From NCBI GenBank assembly GCA_021845985.1, contig JAJZES010000031.1, forward strand, positions 1-64,000: a stretch of 64,000 nt of DNA. Reading direction: 5' to 3'. The notes beneath the pieces were generated by a model. That model made no database searches. It saw only the letters and a program-made list of their open reading frames with translations, and was not told where the DNA came from. The DNA comes from Pseudomonadota bacterium. Lineage in GTDB: Bacteria; Pseudomonadota; Alphaproteobacteria; Acetobacterales; Acetobacteraceae. Shown here one piece after another: positions 18,084 through 28,248 of the stretch. The translations under genes were made by a program, and so were the position numbers. Each line of letters begins with the position of its first letter. Position 1 is the first letter of the stretch.

Positions 18084-21000
18084 ATGATCGCTATCGTCAG
18101 CGTCGCCTTGCGGCGGCCCTATACGTTTATCGTCCTGGCGATGCTGATCCTGATTTTCGGGGTGCTGTCGGCTGTCCGCACGCCGACCGATATTTTTCCT
18201 AATATCGGCATCCCGGTCGTCAGCGTGGTGTGGACCTATAACGGTCTGCCGCCGGACGATATGTCTGGGCGGGTGGTGTATTATTTCGAGCGGTCGGTGA
18301 CCACGCAAGTCAACGACATCGCCCATATGGAAAGCCAGTCACTGCCCGGCTACGGCATCATCAAAATATTCTTCCAGAAGAACGTCAACATCAACGCGGC
18401 GCTGGCCCAGGTCACAGCGGCGTCTCAGACGGTGCTCAAGCTGCTGCCGGCGGGGATTACCCCGCCCTATGTGCTCAGCTTCAACGCCTCGTCGGTGCCG
18501 ATCCTGCAGATCGCCGTTTCGAGCAAGTCCCTGCCCGAGCAGTCGCTGTTCGACTATGCGCAGAACTTCATCCGCCCGCAGTTGTCGAGCGTCGCCGGCG
18601 CGGCGATTCCGTCGCCCTATGGCGGCAAGGTGCGGCAGGTGCAGATCGACCTCGATCAGCACGCGCTGCAGCAATACGGCCTCTCGGCGCAGGACATCGG
18701 TGTCGCGCTGGCCGATCAGAACCAGATCACTCCGGTCGGCACCGAAAAAATCGGCAAGTTTGAATACACGGTCGAGCTCAACAACAGCCCGACGGTGATC
18801 GACGACCTGAATTATCTGCCGGTCAAAAAGGTCAACGGCACCCTGGTCTATATGCGCGATGTTGCCTTCGTGCATGACGGCTACCCTCCGCAGACCAATA
18901 TCGTCCGCGTCAACGGCAGCCATGCTGTGTTGATGACCATCCTCAAGGTCGGCTCCGCCTCCACCCTCGACATCATCGACGGCATCAAGACGCTGCTGCC
19001 GCATGTCCGGGAGACGCTGCCGCCCGGCATCCGGCTCGACGCCGTCGGTGATCAGTCGGTGTTCGTGCTCGACGCGGTCAGCGGCGTCATCCGCGAAGGC
19101 ACCATTGCCGCCGCCCTGACCGGGCTGATGATCCTGATCTTTCTCGGAAGCTGGCGCTCGACTCTGATCATCACCGTCTCCATCCCGCTCGCCGTGTTGA
19201 CCTCGATCACCCTGCTGTCGGTGCTCGGCGAGACGATCAACGTGATGACCCTCGGCGGTCTGGCGCTGGCGGTCGGCATCCTGGTCGATGATGCGACGGT
19301 GACCATCGAAAACATCAACTATCACCTCGAACAGGGCAAAAACATCGAGACCGCGATCATGGACGGCGCCCGACAGATCGTCGTGCCGGCGTTTGTCTCG
19401 CTGCTCTGCATCTGTATCGTGTTTGTGCCGATGTTCACCCTCGGCGGTGTCGCCGGTTATTTGTTCCTGCCGATGGCCGAGGCGGTGGTGTTCGCGCTGA
19501 TCGGCTCCTTTGTCCTGTCGCGGACACTGGTGCCGACCCTGGCCAATTACCTGTTGGGTGGCGCGGCGCACGGCCACCACGATCCGGTGCCGATGATTGT
19601 TGGCCATCCGCCGCCGCCGCCGCCCCGGCGCAACGTCTTCGGACGCTTCCAGCATGGCTTTGAACGGCGCTTCGAGCAGGTGCGCGGCCAGTACCGCGAC
19701 ACCCTGGCGATGGCGCTCGATCGGCCGTGGCGGTTCGTCGGCGCCTTCCTGCTGGTGGTGGTGGCGTCATTCGTGCTGGTGCCGTGGCTCGGCCAGAACT
19801 TCTTCCCCAGCACCGATTCGGGTCAGATCAAGCTGCATGTGCGTGCCCAGACCGGTACCCGGATCGAGGAGACGGCGCGGCTGTGCGACCAGGTCGAACA
19901 GGCGCTGCGCCGCGTTATCCCGCCGCACGAGATCGACAGCGTGGTCGATAACATCGGCCTGCCGATCAGCGGCATCAACATCGCCTACAGCAATTCCGGG
20001 ACCATCGGCGTCGAGGATGCGGACATCCTGATCACCCTCGGCGCCGGGCATGCGCCGACCGACGATTATGTCCGCACCCTGCGCGAGCAACTGCCGCGCC
20101 GCTTCCCGGGCACGACGTTTTCCTTCCTGCCGGCCGACATCACCACCCAGATCCTGAATTTCGGCCTGCCGGCGCCGATTGATGTGCGCATCACCGGCCG
20201 GCAACTGGAAATGAACCGCGCCTACGCCGACCATCTGCTGGCCCGCATCGGCCGGGTTCCCGGCGTCGCCGATGCGCGTATCCAGCAGGCGTTCAACGAG
20301 CCGACGCTGTATGTCGATGTCGATCGCTCGTTTGCCGCGATCACCGGCCTGACCGAGCGCGATGTCACCAACAGCCTGCAATCGACGCTCGCCGGCAGCA
20401 TCCAGACCGCGCCGACATTCTGGCTCAACCCGAAAACCGGCGTGTCGTACCCGATCGTCGTGCAGATGCCGCAGTACGAAATCGACACCGTCGGCGAGCT
20501 GGAAAACGTGCCGATCACCGCCGGCGGCCAGTCCCAGGTGCTTGGCGCCCTGGCGACCGTGCGTACCGGGTCGTCCAGCGCCGTGGTGACGCATTACAAT
20601 GTGCAACCGGCGATCGACATCTATGCCGCCGTCGCCGGCCGCGATCTTGGCGCGGTGGCCGGCGACATCCGCAAAATCCTCGCCGACACCGGCGCGCAGG
20701 TGCCGCGTGGCAGCCTGGTCGAACTCACCGGACAGGTGACGACCATGACCAGCGCCTATAACGAACTGTTCTTTGGACTCGGCTTCGCCATTCTGCTGAT
20801 CTATTTGCTGATTGTGGTCAATTTCCAGTCGTGGCTCGATCCGTTCGTGATCATCACGGCGCTGCCGGCGGCCCTGGCTGGCATCGTCTGGATGCTGTTC
20901 GCCTCCGGCACCACCCTGTCGGTGCCGGCGCTGACCGGGGCGATCATGTGCATGGGGGTGGCGACCGCCAATTCCATCCTGATCGTCAGCTTCGCCCGTG

Positions 21001-21293
21001 AACAACTGGCACTCGGCCACACCGCGCTGGAAGCGGCGCTGGAGGCGGGTTTCACCCGGTTCCGTCCGGTGCTGATGACGGCGCTCGCCATGGTCATCGG
21101 CATGGCACCGATGGCGCTCAGCGCCGATCAGAATGCACCGCTCGGCCGTGCCGTCATCGGCGGGCTGATCTGTGCGACGATTTCGACCCTGTTTTTCGTG
21201 CCGACCGTATTCACCCTCGCCCATCGCCGCCGTGCGGCGCAGCCCGACACCAAACCACACGCCGCCGCACCGGCCCTCGCCCATCACCCCTGA
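18084..21293 (+). CDS. RND efflux transporter permease, inner-membrane pump
   Basis: Proton-driven exporter, 1069 residues from the ATG at 18084 with GAGGA 7 bases upstream. The N terminus (SVALRRPYTFIVLAMLILIFG) is the first helix of the 12-helix RND fold, followed by the first periplasmic porter loop. The TM4 proton-relay pair is Asp402-Asp403 (GILVDDATVTIENI). The second half repeats the layout. A cytoplasmic linker near residue 500 carries an unusual His/Pro-rich insert (AHGHHDPVPMIVGHPPPPPP). It belongs to the multidrug HAE1-like group rather than the metal CusA group by overall pattern; substrates are not predictable. The adaptor gene begins 14 bp downstream. Confidence 0.95.
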   Translation: MIAIVSVALRRPYTFIVLAMLILIFGVLSAVRTPTDIFPNIGIPVVSVVWTYNGLPPDDMSGRVVYYFERSVTTQVNDIAHMESQSLPGYGIIKIFFQKNVNINAALAQVTAASQTVLKLLPAGITPPYVLSFNASSVPILQIAVSSKSLPEQSLFDYAQNFIRPQLSSVAGAAIPSPYGGKVRQVQIDLDQHALQQYGLSAQDIGVALADQNQITPVGTEKIGKFEYTVELNNSPTVIDDLNYLPVKKVNGTLVYMRDVAFVHDGYPPQTNIVRVNGSHAVLMTILKVGSASTLDIIDGIKTLLPHVRETLPPGIRLDAVGDQSVFVLDAVSGVIREGTIAAALTGLMILIFLGSWRSTLIITVSIPLAVLTSITLLSVLGETINVMTLGGLALAVGILVDDATVTIENINYHLEQGKNIETAIMDGARQIVVPAFVSLLCICIVFVPMFTLGGVAGYLFLPMAEAVVFALIGSFVLSRTLVPTLANYLLGGAAHGHHDPVPMIVGHPPPPPPRRNVFGRFQHGFERRFEQVRGQYRDTLAMALDRPWRFVGAFLLVVVASFVLVPWLGQNFFPSTDSGQIKLHVRAQTGTRIEETARLCDQVEQALRRVIPPHEIDSVVDNIGLPISGINIAYSNSGTIGVEDADILITLGAGHAPTDDYVRTLREQLPRRFPGTTFSFLPADITTQILNFGLPAPIDVRITGRQLEMNRAYADHLLARIGRVPGVADARIQQAFNEPTLYVDVDRSFAAITGLTERDVTNSLQSTLAGSIQTAPTFWLNPKTGVSYPIVVQMPQYEIDTVGELENVPITAGGQSQVLGALATVRTGSSSAVVTHYNVQPAIDIYAAVAGRDLGAVAGDIRKILADTGAQVPRGSLVELTGQVTTMTSAYNELFFGLGFAILLIYLLIVVNFQSWLDPFVIITALPAALAGIVWMLFASGTTLSVPALTGAIMCMGVATANSILIVSFAREQLALGHTALEAALEAGFTRFRPVLMTALAMVIGMAPMALSADQNAPLGRAVIGGLICATISTLFFVPTVFTLAHRRRAAQPDTKPHAAAPALAHHP

Positions 21294-21307
21294 CCCAGCG
21301 GATAAAC

Positions 21308-22552
21308 ATGCGCGACACCTCCGAGCAGCCCGTAGAACCGACGCCCCGGCGCTCCAGGACCGGCCTCAAATGGGCCGGTATCCTTGCCCTGATCGTCGCC
21401 GTTGGGGTCGCCGCCAACGGTATCTGGCAGCGCCACGACAGCGACCAGAAACTTGGTCAGTGGACCGACGAGCAGGCGGTTCCGACCGTATCCATCGTCA
21501 GCCCGCAGGCGGAAACAAAGGCCCAGGCGCTGGTGTTGCCGGGTGATATTGATGCGTGGTTCAACGCGCCGATCTACGCCCGCGTCCCCGGCTACCTGAA
21601 GATGTGGTACAAGGACATCGGCGCGCATGTGAAGGCCGGAGACGTTCTGGCCGAGATCGACACGCCCGATCTCGACCAGCAACTGACCCAGGCCAAGCAG
21701 GATCTGGCGACCGCGGTGGCCAACGAGAAGCTCGCCGAAGTGACCGCCAAACGCTGGAAGGCGCTGCTCTCGTCGTCCTCCGTCAGTCAGCAATCGGTCG
21801 ATGAGAAAGTCGCCGATTCGGTGGCCCAGCAGGCCAAAGTGGCGGCGGCGCAGGCGGCCGTCGGCCGGCTGGACGCGCTGGAAGCGTTCAAGCAAATCAC
21901 CGCCCCGTTCGACGGCGTGGTGACGGCGCGCAAGACCGATATCGGGGCGCTGATCAATGTCGGCTCTGGCGCCGGCGCCGGCCCGGAACTGTTCGCCGTC
22001 GCCGATATGCATCAGATGCGGATTTACGTCCGCGTCCCGCAGAGCTTCTCGGCGCAGATCGCCAACGGCCAGACCGCGTCGCTGGCGCTGCCGCAATATC
22101 CCGACCGGACCTTTCCGGCCACCGTGCTGACCACGTCGAACGCGATCAACACCCAATCGCGGACGGTGCTGGTCGAACTGGTCGCCGACAACGAGGACGG
22201 CAAACTCTGGCCCGGCACCTTCGCCAATGTCAGCTTCGACCTGCCGGCCGATTCCAAGGTGGTGCAGATCCCGGCCAGCGCGCTGCTGTTCCAGTCCGAA
22301 GGGCTGCAGGTCGCACTGCTGGGGCCCGACAACAAGGTCGAAATCAGGAAGGTGCGCGTCGGGCGCAATTTCGGCACCATGGTCGAAATCCTCTCCGGCG
22401 TGTCGCTGACCGACAAGGTGATCGACAGCCCACCGGACAGCATTGTCGCCGGCCAGATGGTGCGGCCGGAGGCGGAGAACAGCAGCATTACCAGCGATAC
22501 CGGCGAGGCCCCTGGCAAACCCGCCCAGAAGGCGGTGGAGAAACCGCAATGA
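21308..22552 (+). CDS. RND efflux periplasmic adaptor (membrane fusion protein)
   Basis: 414 residues that link the pump to the outer-membrane channel. One N-terminal membrane anchor is at about residues 19-38. The lipoyl half-motifs (YARVPGYLKMWYKDIGAHVKAGDVLAEIDTPD, and ITAPFDGVVTARKTDIGALI) flank an alpha-helical hairpin (QLTQAKQDLATAVANEKLAE). A beta-barrel domain and membrane-proximal region follow. The C terminus is a polar tail. The stop overlaps the next start in ATGA, indicating translational coupling. Confidence 0.95.
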   Translation: MRDTSEQPVEPTPRRSRTGLKWAGILALIVAVGVAANGIWQRHDSDQKLGQWTDEQAVPTVSIVSPQAETKAQALVLPGDIDAWFNAPIYARVPGYLKMWYKDIGAHVKAGDVLAEIDTPDLDQQLTQAKQDLATAVANEKLAEVTAKRWKALLSSSSVSQQSVDEKVADSVAQQAKVAAAQAAVGRLDALEAFKQITAPFDGVVTARKTDIGALINVGSGAGAGPELFAVADMHQMRIYVRVPQSFSAQIANGQTASLALPQYPDRTFPATVLTTSNAINTQSRTVLVELVADNEDGKLWPGTFANVSFDLPADSKVVQIPASALLFQSEGLQVALLGPDNKVEIRKVRVGRNFGTMVEILSGVSLTDKVIDSPPDSIVAGQMVRPEAENSSITSDTGEAPGKPAQKAVEKPQ

Positions 22553-24006
22553 GGCTGACGTTGGCGGCGCTCGCCGCCGCAGCGACGGTCCTTGCCGGCT
22601 GCGATCTCGCGCCGACCTACAAGGTTCCGACAGTCGCCGTGCCGGTCTCGTTCCATGATACGGCGATCTGGCAAAAGGCCCAGCCGTCCGACACCCTGCC
22701 GCGCAGCGACTGGTGGAAGGGGTTCAACGATCCGCTGCTCGACAAGCTGGAGGCTGACCTCAACGCGCAGAACTTCACCCTGGCGGCGGCGACGGCGACC
22801 TATCAACAGGCGCGGGCCAACGCCGCAGAGGCGGTGGCCGGGCTGTATCCGTCGATCATCGTCAATGGCGCCGTTGACAAGACCAGCTTCCCGCAAGACG
22901 GGGTGCTGAAGGCGCACGGCCTGCCGACCTCGTTCCAGGTGTTCAACTCGCTCGACGGCGGGCTGCAGTACGAGTTCGATTTCTGGGACCGCGTGCAAAA
23001 CACGGTGGTCGCCGGCAAGGCCGCGGCCCAGGCAAGCGCCGCCGATCTCGCCTTCATCCGGCTCAGCCTGGAGGCGGAACTGGCCACCGACTATCTGCTG
23101 CTGCGCGGCCTGGACGCACAGCGCGACCTGCTGGTGCATACGGTCGAAGCCTATCAACAGGCGCTCGATGTCGCCAGCAACCGCTTCAACGGCGCCATCG
23201 CCTCCGGCATGGACGTGTCGCGGGCCAAGGCGCAGCTCGAATCGGCGCGCGCCCAGTTGGAGGATGTCCAGGCGCGGCGGGCGATGGCTGAGCACGCCAT
23301 CGCCTCGCTGATTGCCGTGCCGGCGCCGGCCTTCTCGATCCCGCCGGACCTCGCCGAAATCAGCCTGCCGGAGTTGCCGAGCGCACTGCCCTCGGTGCTG
23401 CTGCAACGCCGGCCGGACATCGCCTCCGCCGAACGCCAGGTTCTCGCCACGAACGCTCTGATCGGGGTGGCACGGTCGGCATTCTATCCGAACGTCTCGC
23501 TGGCCGTGATCGGCGGCCTGCAGAGCAGCGGGCTGAGCCTGTTCAACCTGCCGAATTCCTTCTGGTCGCTCGGCCCTGGGCTGACCCTGCCGATCTTTGA
23601 GGGTGGCTTGCTGAACGCGCAGGAGGCGGCGGCGATTGCCAGCTTCAATATGACCGCCGCCAATTACCGCAACACCGTGGTCACGGCATTCCAGGATGTC
23701 GAGGATGCGCTGGCGCAACTGCACTGGTACGCCGCCGAGGAAGCCGACGACAAGCGCGCCGTCGCCGCGGCACAGCAGACGCTGACCATGTCGATGGCGC
23801 TCTATAAGGACGGCGCCACCAACTTCCTTGAAGTCGTGGTGGCCCAGGAATCGTTGCTCGGCTCACAGCAGGCGCTGTTGCAGCTGCAGACCCTTTATCT
23901 GCAGTCGGGGGTGCGGCTGATCCGCGCGCTCGGCGGCGGCTGGAGCGCGGCCGACCTGCCGAAGCCGGACGACACGCCGCTGACCCATGTTGACATCCAG
24001 ATGTAG
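22549..24006 (+). CDS. Efflux outer-membrane factor, NodT-type lipoprotein
   Basis: TolC-like channel of the tripartite pump, 485 residues. The signal peptide ends in a lipobox with Cys18 (VLAGCDLAPTY). The two OEP repeats are visible as long alternating helices (DLNAQNFTLAAATATYQQARAN; VEAYQQALDVASNRFNGAIASGMDVSRAKAQLESA). The family signature LPSVLLQRRPDIASAERQ is at about residues 281-298, with PIFEGG further on. Last gene of the operon; a strong hairpin follows at 24020-24045. Confidence 0.95.
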   Translation: MRLTLAALAAAATVLAGCDLAPTYKVPTVAVPVSFHDTAIWQKAQPSDTLPRSDWWKGFNDPLLDKLEADLNAQNFTLAAATATYQQARANAAEAVAGLYPSIIVNGAVDKTSFPQDGVLKAHGLPTSFQVFNSLDGGLQYEFDFWDRVQNTVVAGKAAAQASAADLAFIRLSLEAELATDYLLLRGLDAQRDLLVHTVEAYQQALDVASNRFNGAIASGMDVSRAKAQLESARAQLEDVQARRAMAEHAIASLIAVPAPAFSIPPDLAEISLPELPSALPSVLLQRRPDIASAERQVLATNALIGVARSAFYPNVSLAVIGGLQSSGLSLFNLPNSFWSLGPGLTLPIFEGGLLNAQEAAAIASFNMTAANYRNTVVTAFQDVEDALAQLHWYAAEEADDKRAVAAAQQTLTMSMALYKDGATNFLEVVVAQESLLGSQQALLQLQTLYLQSGVRLIRALGGGWSAADLPKPDDTPLTHVDIQM

Positions 24007-24019
24007 CGCAAGGCCCGAC

Positions 24020-24045
24020 GCCAACGGGCAGGTCCGCCCGTTGGC
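24020..24045. terminator. Terminator-like hairpin after the efflux operon
   Basis: GCCAACGGGC at 24020-24029 and GCCCGTTGGC at 24036-24045 form a perfect 10-bp stem with a 6-base loop, 13 bp after the stop of the outer-membrane factor gene. A second imperfect hairpin (GCGCACACCC with GGGTGCGC) lies at about 24053-24076. Both sit between convergent genes and could terminate either direction. T-tracts are absent. Confidence 0.7.
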
Positions 24046-24099
24046 CTGATCGGCGCACACCCTAAACCGGGTGCGCAGGGCGATGATCGCGTCACTGCA

Positions 24100-24396
24100 T
24101 CAGGGCTGCCGGCGGGCCGCCCGCCGCGGAAACGGCACCACGTTGCCGCCATAGCGCGGCGCCGGCGGCACCGGCAACGGCCGCCGCGGCGGGAACACCG
24201 GCACCCGCGAGGGCGGCGGCGGAATGTTGCGCGCCCACGCGGCGTAGGTGGCCATAGCCTGGGCCTTCTGCGCCGCGCGCTCGGCCTTCCGCTGGTCCCG
24301 TCCGCGCCACCAGCGTCGCGCATCGCGGGCGAAAAACACGCCGTAGGCCGCAGACCATACTGCGAGCGCCGTCCAGGCCAGCACCGTATTCAGCAT
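24100..24396 (-). CDS. Small membrane protein of unknown function
   Basis: 98 residues from the ATG at 24396, with GGAGG about 8 bases upstream. An N-terminal transmembrane helix (VLAWTALAVWSAAYGVFF) is followed by a short basic charged segment and a Pro/Arg-rich C-terminal half (IPPPPSRVPVFPPRRPLP). No known domain is recognised. It follows the nitronate-monooxygenase-like gene by 28 bp and is probably co-transcribed. Confidence 0.7.
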   Translation of the reverse strand: MLNTVLAWTALAVWSAAYGVFFARDARRWWRGRDQRKAERAAQKAQAMATYAAWARNIPPPPSRVPVFPPRRPLPVPPAPRYGGNVVPFPRRAARRQP

Positions 24397-24424
24397 CGCC
24401 GCCTCCGCGGAGGTGGGGCCGGGA

Positions 24425-25837
24425 TCAACGGCCGGTCATGATCCGTTCGACCAGTTGCCGCACCGTGGGCACGAAGCCATTGCTGTAGAACGGATCCTTG
24501 GAGAAGCGAAAGCCGTTATGGCCGCTGAACATCAGATTGTGTTCCATCACCTCATCCTCGGTCGCGTGATGGGCGACCTCCTGCAGCGTCTTCTGGATGC
24601 AGAAACTGCGGGCGTCGGCCTTCTTGCCGTTGCTGAACTCCGGCTCGCTCTGCGACCAGTTGGAAAACCGGCACTGGCTGAGGCAGCCCATGCAGGCCAC
24701 CTGGTCGGCCAGAATCTCCTGCGCTTTCTCCGGGGTGACGAAGATCAGCGTCGAGTCGGGGGTGCGCAGCCCCTCGGTGAACCCCGCCGCCTCCCAGCCG
24801 CGGACATGTTCGAGATCGCCGGGGGTCAGATAGACCACGCGCTTGCGCGGGCCGACGCCATATTCGGCGATGTGGTCGCCGACATGCTCCTGCGAATACG
24901 CCACCTGCCGCTCGCTGCGGTCGCGCAATTCCTGGAGAAACGCATTCTTCACCGCCGAGGAATAAAACCCGGTCGGGCTGAAGCGGTTGAGGAAGATGTC
25001 CCCCTCTTTCAGCGTCAGCAGCTTGCGCTTCCATGCCTCGCCGATCGGGCTTTCCTGCGTCAGCAGCGGCCGGGTGCCGAACTGGAAGGCGATCGGGCCG
25101 AGATCGGGGTTGTCGATCCAGTCCTCCCACTCCTCAAGCCACCAGACACCGCCGGCCATGATGATCGGCGTTTCGTCCAGACCGAACCCCCGCATCGCCT
25201 TGCGCAGCGCCAGCACGCGCGGGAAGGGGGATTCGGGCTGCTCCGGATTTTCGCCGTTGGACAGGCCGTTATGCCCGCCGGCGAGCCAGGGATCCTCATA
25301 AACGACGCCGCCGAGCAGATCGGCCGCCTTATGATAGGCCCGCTTCCACAGCGCGCTGAACGCCCGCGCCGAGGAGATGATCGGATAGTAATCGACGTTG
25401 AAGCGGGCGGCGATGTCGGACAGACGATAGGGCATGCCGGCGCCACAGGTCAGGCCGTTGATCAGCCCTTTCGCCTGCTCCAGGATACCGGTGATGACCC
25501 GCTCGGCCCCGCCCATCTCCCACAGGATATTGGCGTGGATGCGCCCCTTGCCGCCGGCGATCTCATAGGCGCGGCGCGCCTGCTCGATGCCGCCGGCGAC
25601 GGCGTAGCGGATCAGTTCCTCGTGTCGTTCGCGGCGGGTGCGGCCGTGATAGATCTGCGGGATGATGCGGCCGTCGCTGTCATAGCTGTCGGCATTGACG
25701 GCGCTCATCGTGCCGACTCCGCCGGCCGCGGCCCAGTGGCCGGCGGTGATGCCGGTCGAGATTGCCACGCCCTTGCCGCCCTCGACCAGCGGGAGCAGTT
25801 CCCGCCCGCCCATGCGGATCGCGTTGATCGCCTTCAT
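24425..25837 (-). CDS. Nitronate monooxygenase / 2-nitropropane dioxygenase-like flavoprotein
   Basis: 470 residues from the ATG at 25837, preceded by GAGAGGG. A TIM-barrel FMN enzyme is suggested by GGKGVAISTGITAGHWAAAGGVGTMSA near the N terminus and by glycine-rich loops (TCGAGMPYRL, IIMAGGVWW, PIAFQFGTRPLL). The family oxidises nitronates, but many members have other roles such as enoyl reduction, so the substrate is open. It is longer than the 320-380 residues of typical members; the extra C-terminal part holds a cysteine cluster, CMGCLSQC. pnp lies upstream on the same strand, 105 bp away. Confidence 0.85.
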   Translation of the reverse strand: MKAINAIRMGGRELLPLVEGGKGVAISTGITAGHWAAAGGVGTMSAVNADSYDSDGRIIPQIYHGRTRRERHEELIRYAVAGGIEQARRAYEIAGGKGRIHANILWEMGGAERVITGILEQAKGLINGLTCGAGMPYRLSDIAARFNVDYYPIISSARAFSALWKRAYHKAADLLGGVVYEDPWLAGGHNGLSNGENPEQPESPFPRVLALRKAMRGFGLDETPIIMAGGVWWLEEWEDWIDNPDLGPIAFQFGTRPLLTQESPIGEAWKRKLLTLKEGDIFLNRFSPTGFYSSAVKNAFLQELRDRSERQVAYSQEHVGDHIAEYGVGPRKRVVYLTPGDLEHVRGWEAAGFTEGLRTPDSTLIFVTPEKAQEILADQVACMGCLSQCRFSNWSQSEPEFSNGKKADARSFCIQKTLQEVAHHATEDEVMEHNLMFSGHNGFRFSKDPFYSNGFVPTVRQLVERIMTGR

Positions 25838-25896
25838 CGCGCTTGCCCTCTCGCCCCACGGCCAGCACCGTGGGTCACGACACTGTAACAAGTCCG

Positions 25897-25935
25897 CCGC
25901 CTGCCCGCCGCCTGTCAACAGCTTCGGGCAGGCGG
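25897..25935. terminator. Hairpin downstream of pnp
   Basis: CCGCCTGCCCG at 25897-25907 and CGGGCAGGCGG at 25925-25935 form a perfect 11-bp stem with a 17-base loop, beginning 8 bp past the pnp stop on the minus strand. No T-tract follows. It may end the rimP-to-pnp operon or protect its 3' end. Confidence 0.6.
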
Positions 25936-25942
25936 TCGCAGC

Positions 25943-28099
25943 TTATTCCGCCGCGGCGTCGCGACGCTCCGGCCGACCGCCCTTCGGGCCGACCTTGTCG
26001 CTGATGTCCTCGCCGGTGGTCTGATCGACCACCCGCATCGACAGCTTGACCTTGCCGCGATCGTCGAAGCCCAGCACCTTGACCCGCACCGCGTCACCGA
26101 CATTGACCACGTCACTGGTCTTGTTGACCCGGCCCTGGGTCAGCTCGCTGATATGCACCAGCCCGTCGCGCGAGCCGAGGAAGTTGACGAAGGCGCCGAA
26201 CTCGGCGGTCTTGACCACCTTGCCGTGATAGATCACCCCCACTTCCGGCTCGGCGACGATGCCGCGGATCCAGTCGATCGCCGCCTGCGCCTTCTCCGCC
26301 TCGGTCGCCGCAATCTTGATCGTGCCGTCGTCTTCGATGTCGATCTTGGTGCCGGTCTGCTCGACGATCTCGCGGATCACCTTGCCGCCGGTGCCGATGA
26401 TGTCGCGGATCTTCTCTTTCGGCACGTTGATGATGTGGATGCGCGGGGCATTCACCGCAACATCGTCACGCGCCCCGGTCAGCGCCTTGGCCATTTCGCC
26501 GAGGATATGCAGCCGGCCCTCGCGCGCCTGATCCAGCGCCACGCGCATGATCTCGGGGGTGATCGAAGTGATCTTGATGTCCATCTGCAGCGAGGTGACG
26601 CCGCGCTCGCTGCCGGCCACCTTGAAGTCCATGTCGCCGAGATGGTCCTCGTCGCCGAGGATGTCGGACAGCACGGCGAAGCCGCGGTCCTCCTTGATCA
26701 GCCCCATGGCGATGCCCGCCACCGGCCGCAGCAACGGCACGCCGGCATCCATCAGCGCCAGCGAGCTGCCGCAGACGGTGGCCATCGACGAACTGCCGTT
26801 GCTCTCGGTGATCTCGCTGACCACCCGCAGCGTGTACGGGAACTTGTCCTTGCCCGGCAGCAGCGGGCGGACCGCCCGCCAGGCAAGTTTGCCGTGGCCG
26901 ATCTCGCGCCGGCCGGGGCTGCCCATGCGGCCGGTCTCGCCGACCGAGTAGGGCGGGAAATTATAGTGGAGCATGAAATGCTCCCGATACTCGCCCTCCA
27001 GCGCGTCAACGATCTGCTCATCCTGCGCGGTGCCGAGCGTAGCCACGCACAGCGCCTGCGTCTCACCGCGGGTGAACAGCGCGCTGCCATGCGAGCGCGG
27101 CAGCACCCCGACTTCGGCCAGGATCGGGCGCACCGTGCGGGTGTCGCGGCCGTCGATGCGGATGCCGGTGTCGAGGATGGCGTTGCGGACGATGTCCGCC
27201 TCCAGGTCCTTGAACAGTCCCTTGGCCTTGTCGGCCTCAAGCCCCTCGGCGAGCAGCGCCGCCACGGCGTGCTGCTTCGCCGCCTCCAGCTTCTCGTGAC
27301 GCGCCTGCTTGTGCTTTTCTTGATAGGCGTCGCTGAACCCGGCGCGCGCCAGGGCATCGACACGGGCGGCCAGCAGCTTCTGCGTCTGGCTCGGCTCCGG
27401 CAGGGTCCACGGGTCGCGCGCCGCCCGCTCGGCCAGTTCGATGATGGCGGTGATCACCGGCTGGAACTGCGCGTGGCCGAAGGTCACCGCGCCGAGCATG
27501 ATGTCCTCGGACAATTCACGCGCCTCGCTCTCGACCATCAGCACGCCCTCGCGGGTGCCGGCGAGCACCAGATCGAGCTGCGACGCTTCGGTCTGCGCCA
27601 CGGTCGGATTGAGCACGTACTGGCCGTCGATATAGGCGACGCGGGCGGCGCCGACCGGGCCGAAGAACGGAATGCCGGAGAGTGTCAGCGCGGCGGAACA
27701 GCCGATCATGGCGACGATGTCGGGATCGTTCTCCATGTCGTGGCTGAGCACCGTGGCGACGACCTGGACTTCATTGCGGAACCCCGCCGGAAACAGCGGA
27801 CGGATCGGCCGGTCGATCAGCCGCGACACCAGCGTCTCGTTCTCGCTCGGCCGGCCTTCACGCTTGAAGAAGCCGCCGGGGATCTTGCCGGCGGCGAACG
27901 CCTTTTCCTGGTAGTTGACCGTCAGCGGGAAGAAATCCTGCCCCGGCTTGGCGCTGCGGGCGCCAACGGCGGTGCACAGCACCACCGAATCGCCATAGCT
28001 GACGAGCACCGCGCCGTCGGCCTGACGCGCGATCTTGCCGGTTTCGAGCACCAGCTTGCGCCCGCCCCAGTCGAGTTCCTTGCGGAAGTAATTGAACAT
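25943..28099 (-). CDS. pnp: Polyribonucleotide nucleotidyltransferase (PNPase)
   Basis: Phosphorolytic 3' exonuclease of the RNA degradosome; 718 residues from the ATG at 28099 with GAGGA upstream. Two RNase PH domains are present (first starting [24 protein letters not shown]; second [20 protein letters not shown]) with [12 protein letters not shown] between. A KH domain ([20 protein letters not shown]) and an S1 domain ([28 protein letters not shown]) complete the C terminus. It follows rpsO as in E. coli, separated by 316 bp with several hairpins, where autoregulation via RNase III occurs in E. coli. Confidence 0.98.
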   Translation of the reverse strand: MFNYFRKELDWGGRKLVLETGKIARQADGAVLVSYGDSVVLCTAVGARSAKPGQDFFPLTVNYQEKAFAAGKIPGGFFKREGRPSENETLVSRLIDRPIRPLFPAGFRNEVQVVATVLSHDMENDPDIVAMIGCSAALTLSGIPFFGPVGAARVAYIDGQYVLNPTVAQTEASQLDLVLAGTREGVLMVESEARELSEDIMLGAVTFGHAQFQPVITAIIELAERAARDPWTLPEPSQTQKLLAARVDALARAGFSDAYQEKHKQARHEKLEAAKQHAVAALLAEGLEADKAKGLFKDLEADIVRNAILDTGIRIDGRDTRTVRPILAEVGVLPRSHGSALFTRGETQALCVATLGTAQDEQIVDALEGEYREHFMLHYNFPPYSVGETGRMGSPGRREIGHGKLAWRAVRPLLPGKDKFPYTLRVVSEITESNGSSSMATVCGSSLALMDAGVPLLRPVAGIAMGLIKEDRGFAVLSDILGDEDHLGDMDFKVAGSERGVTSLQMDIKITSITPEIMRVALDQAREGRLHILGEMAKALTGARDDVAVNAPRIHIINVPKEKIRDIIGTGGKVIREIVEQTGTKIDIEDDGTIKIAATEAEKAQAAIDWIRGIVAEPEVGVIYHGKVVKTAEFGAFVNFLGSRDGLVHISELTQGRVNKTSDVVNVGDAVRVKVLGFDDRGKVKLSMRVVDQTTGEDISDKVGPKGGRPERRDAAAE

Positions 28100-28248
28100 C
28101 CCATCGTCCTCAATTCGGCACGCATAGCGGCCGGACATTCGGGGACGATCCGTTCTGCCTCGCGGCGGACGGCGACTCGGGCTGCATGGAGGCGGCCTGC
28201 CTTATGCGGGCGCAGGACCGCGGCCATGTGGCCGGAGGCGCCGTCTCG

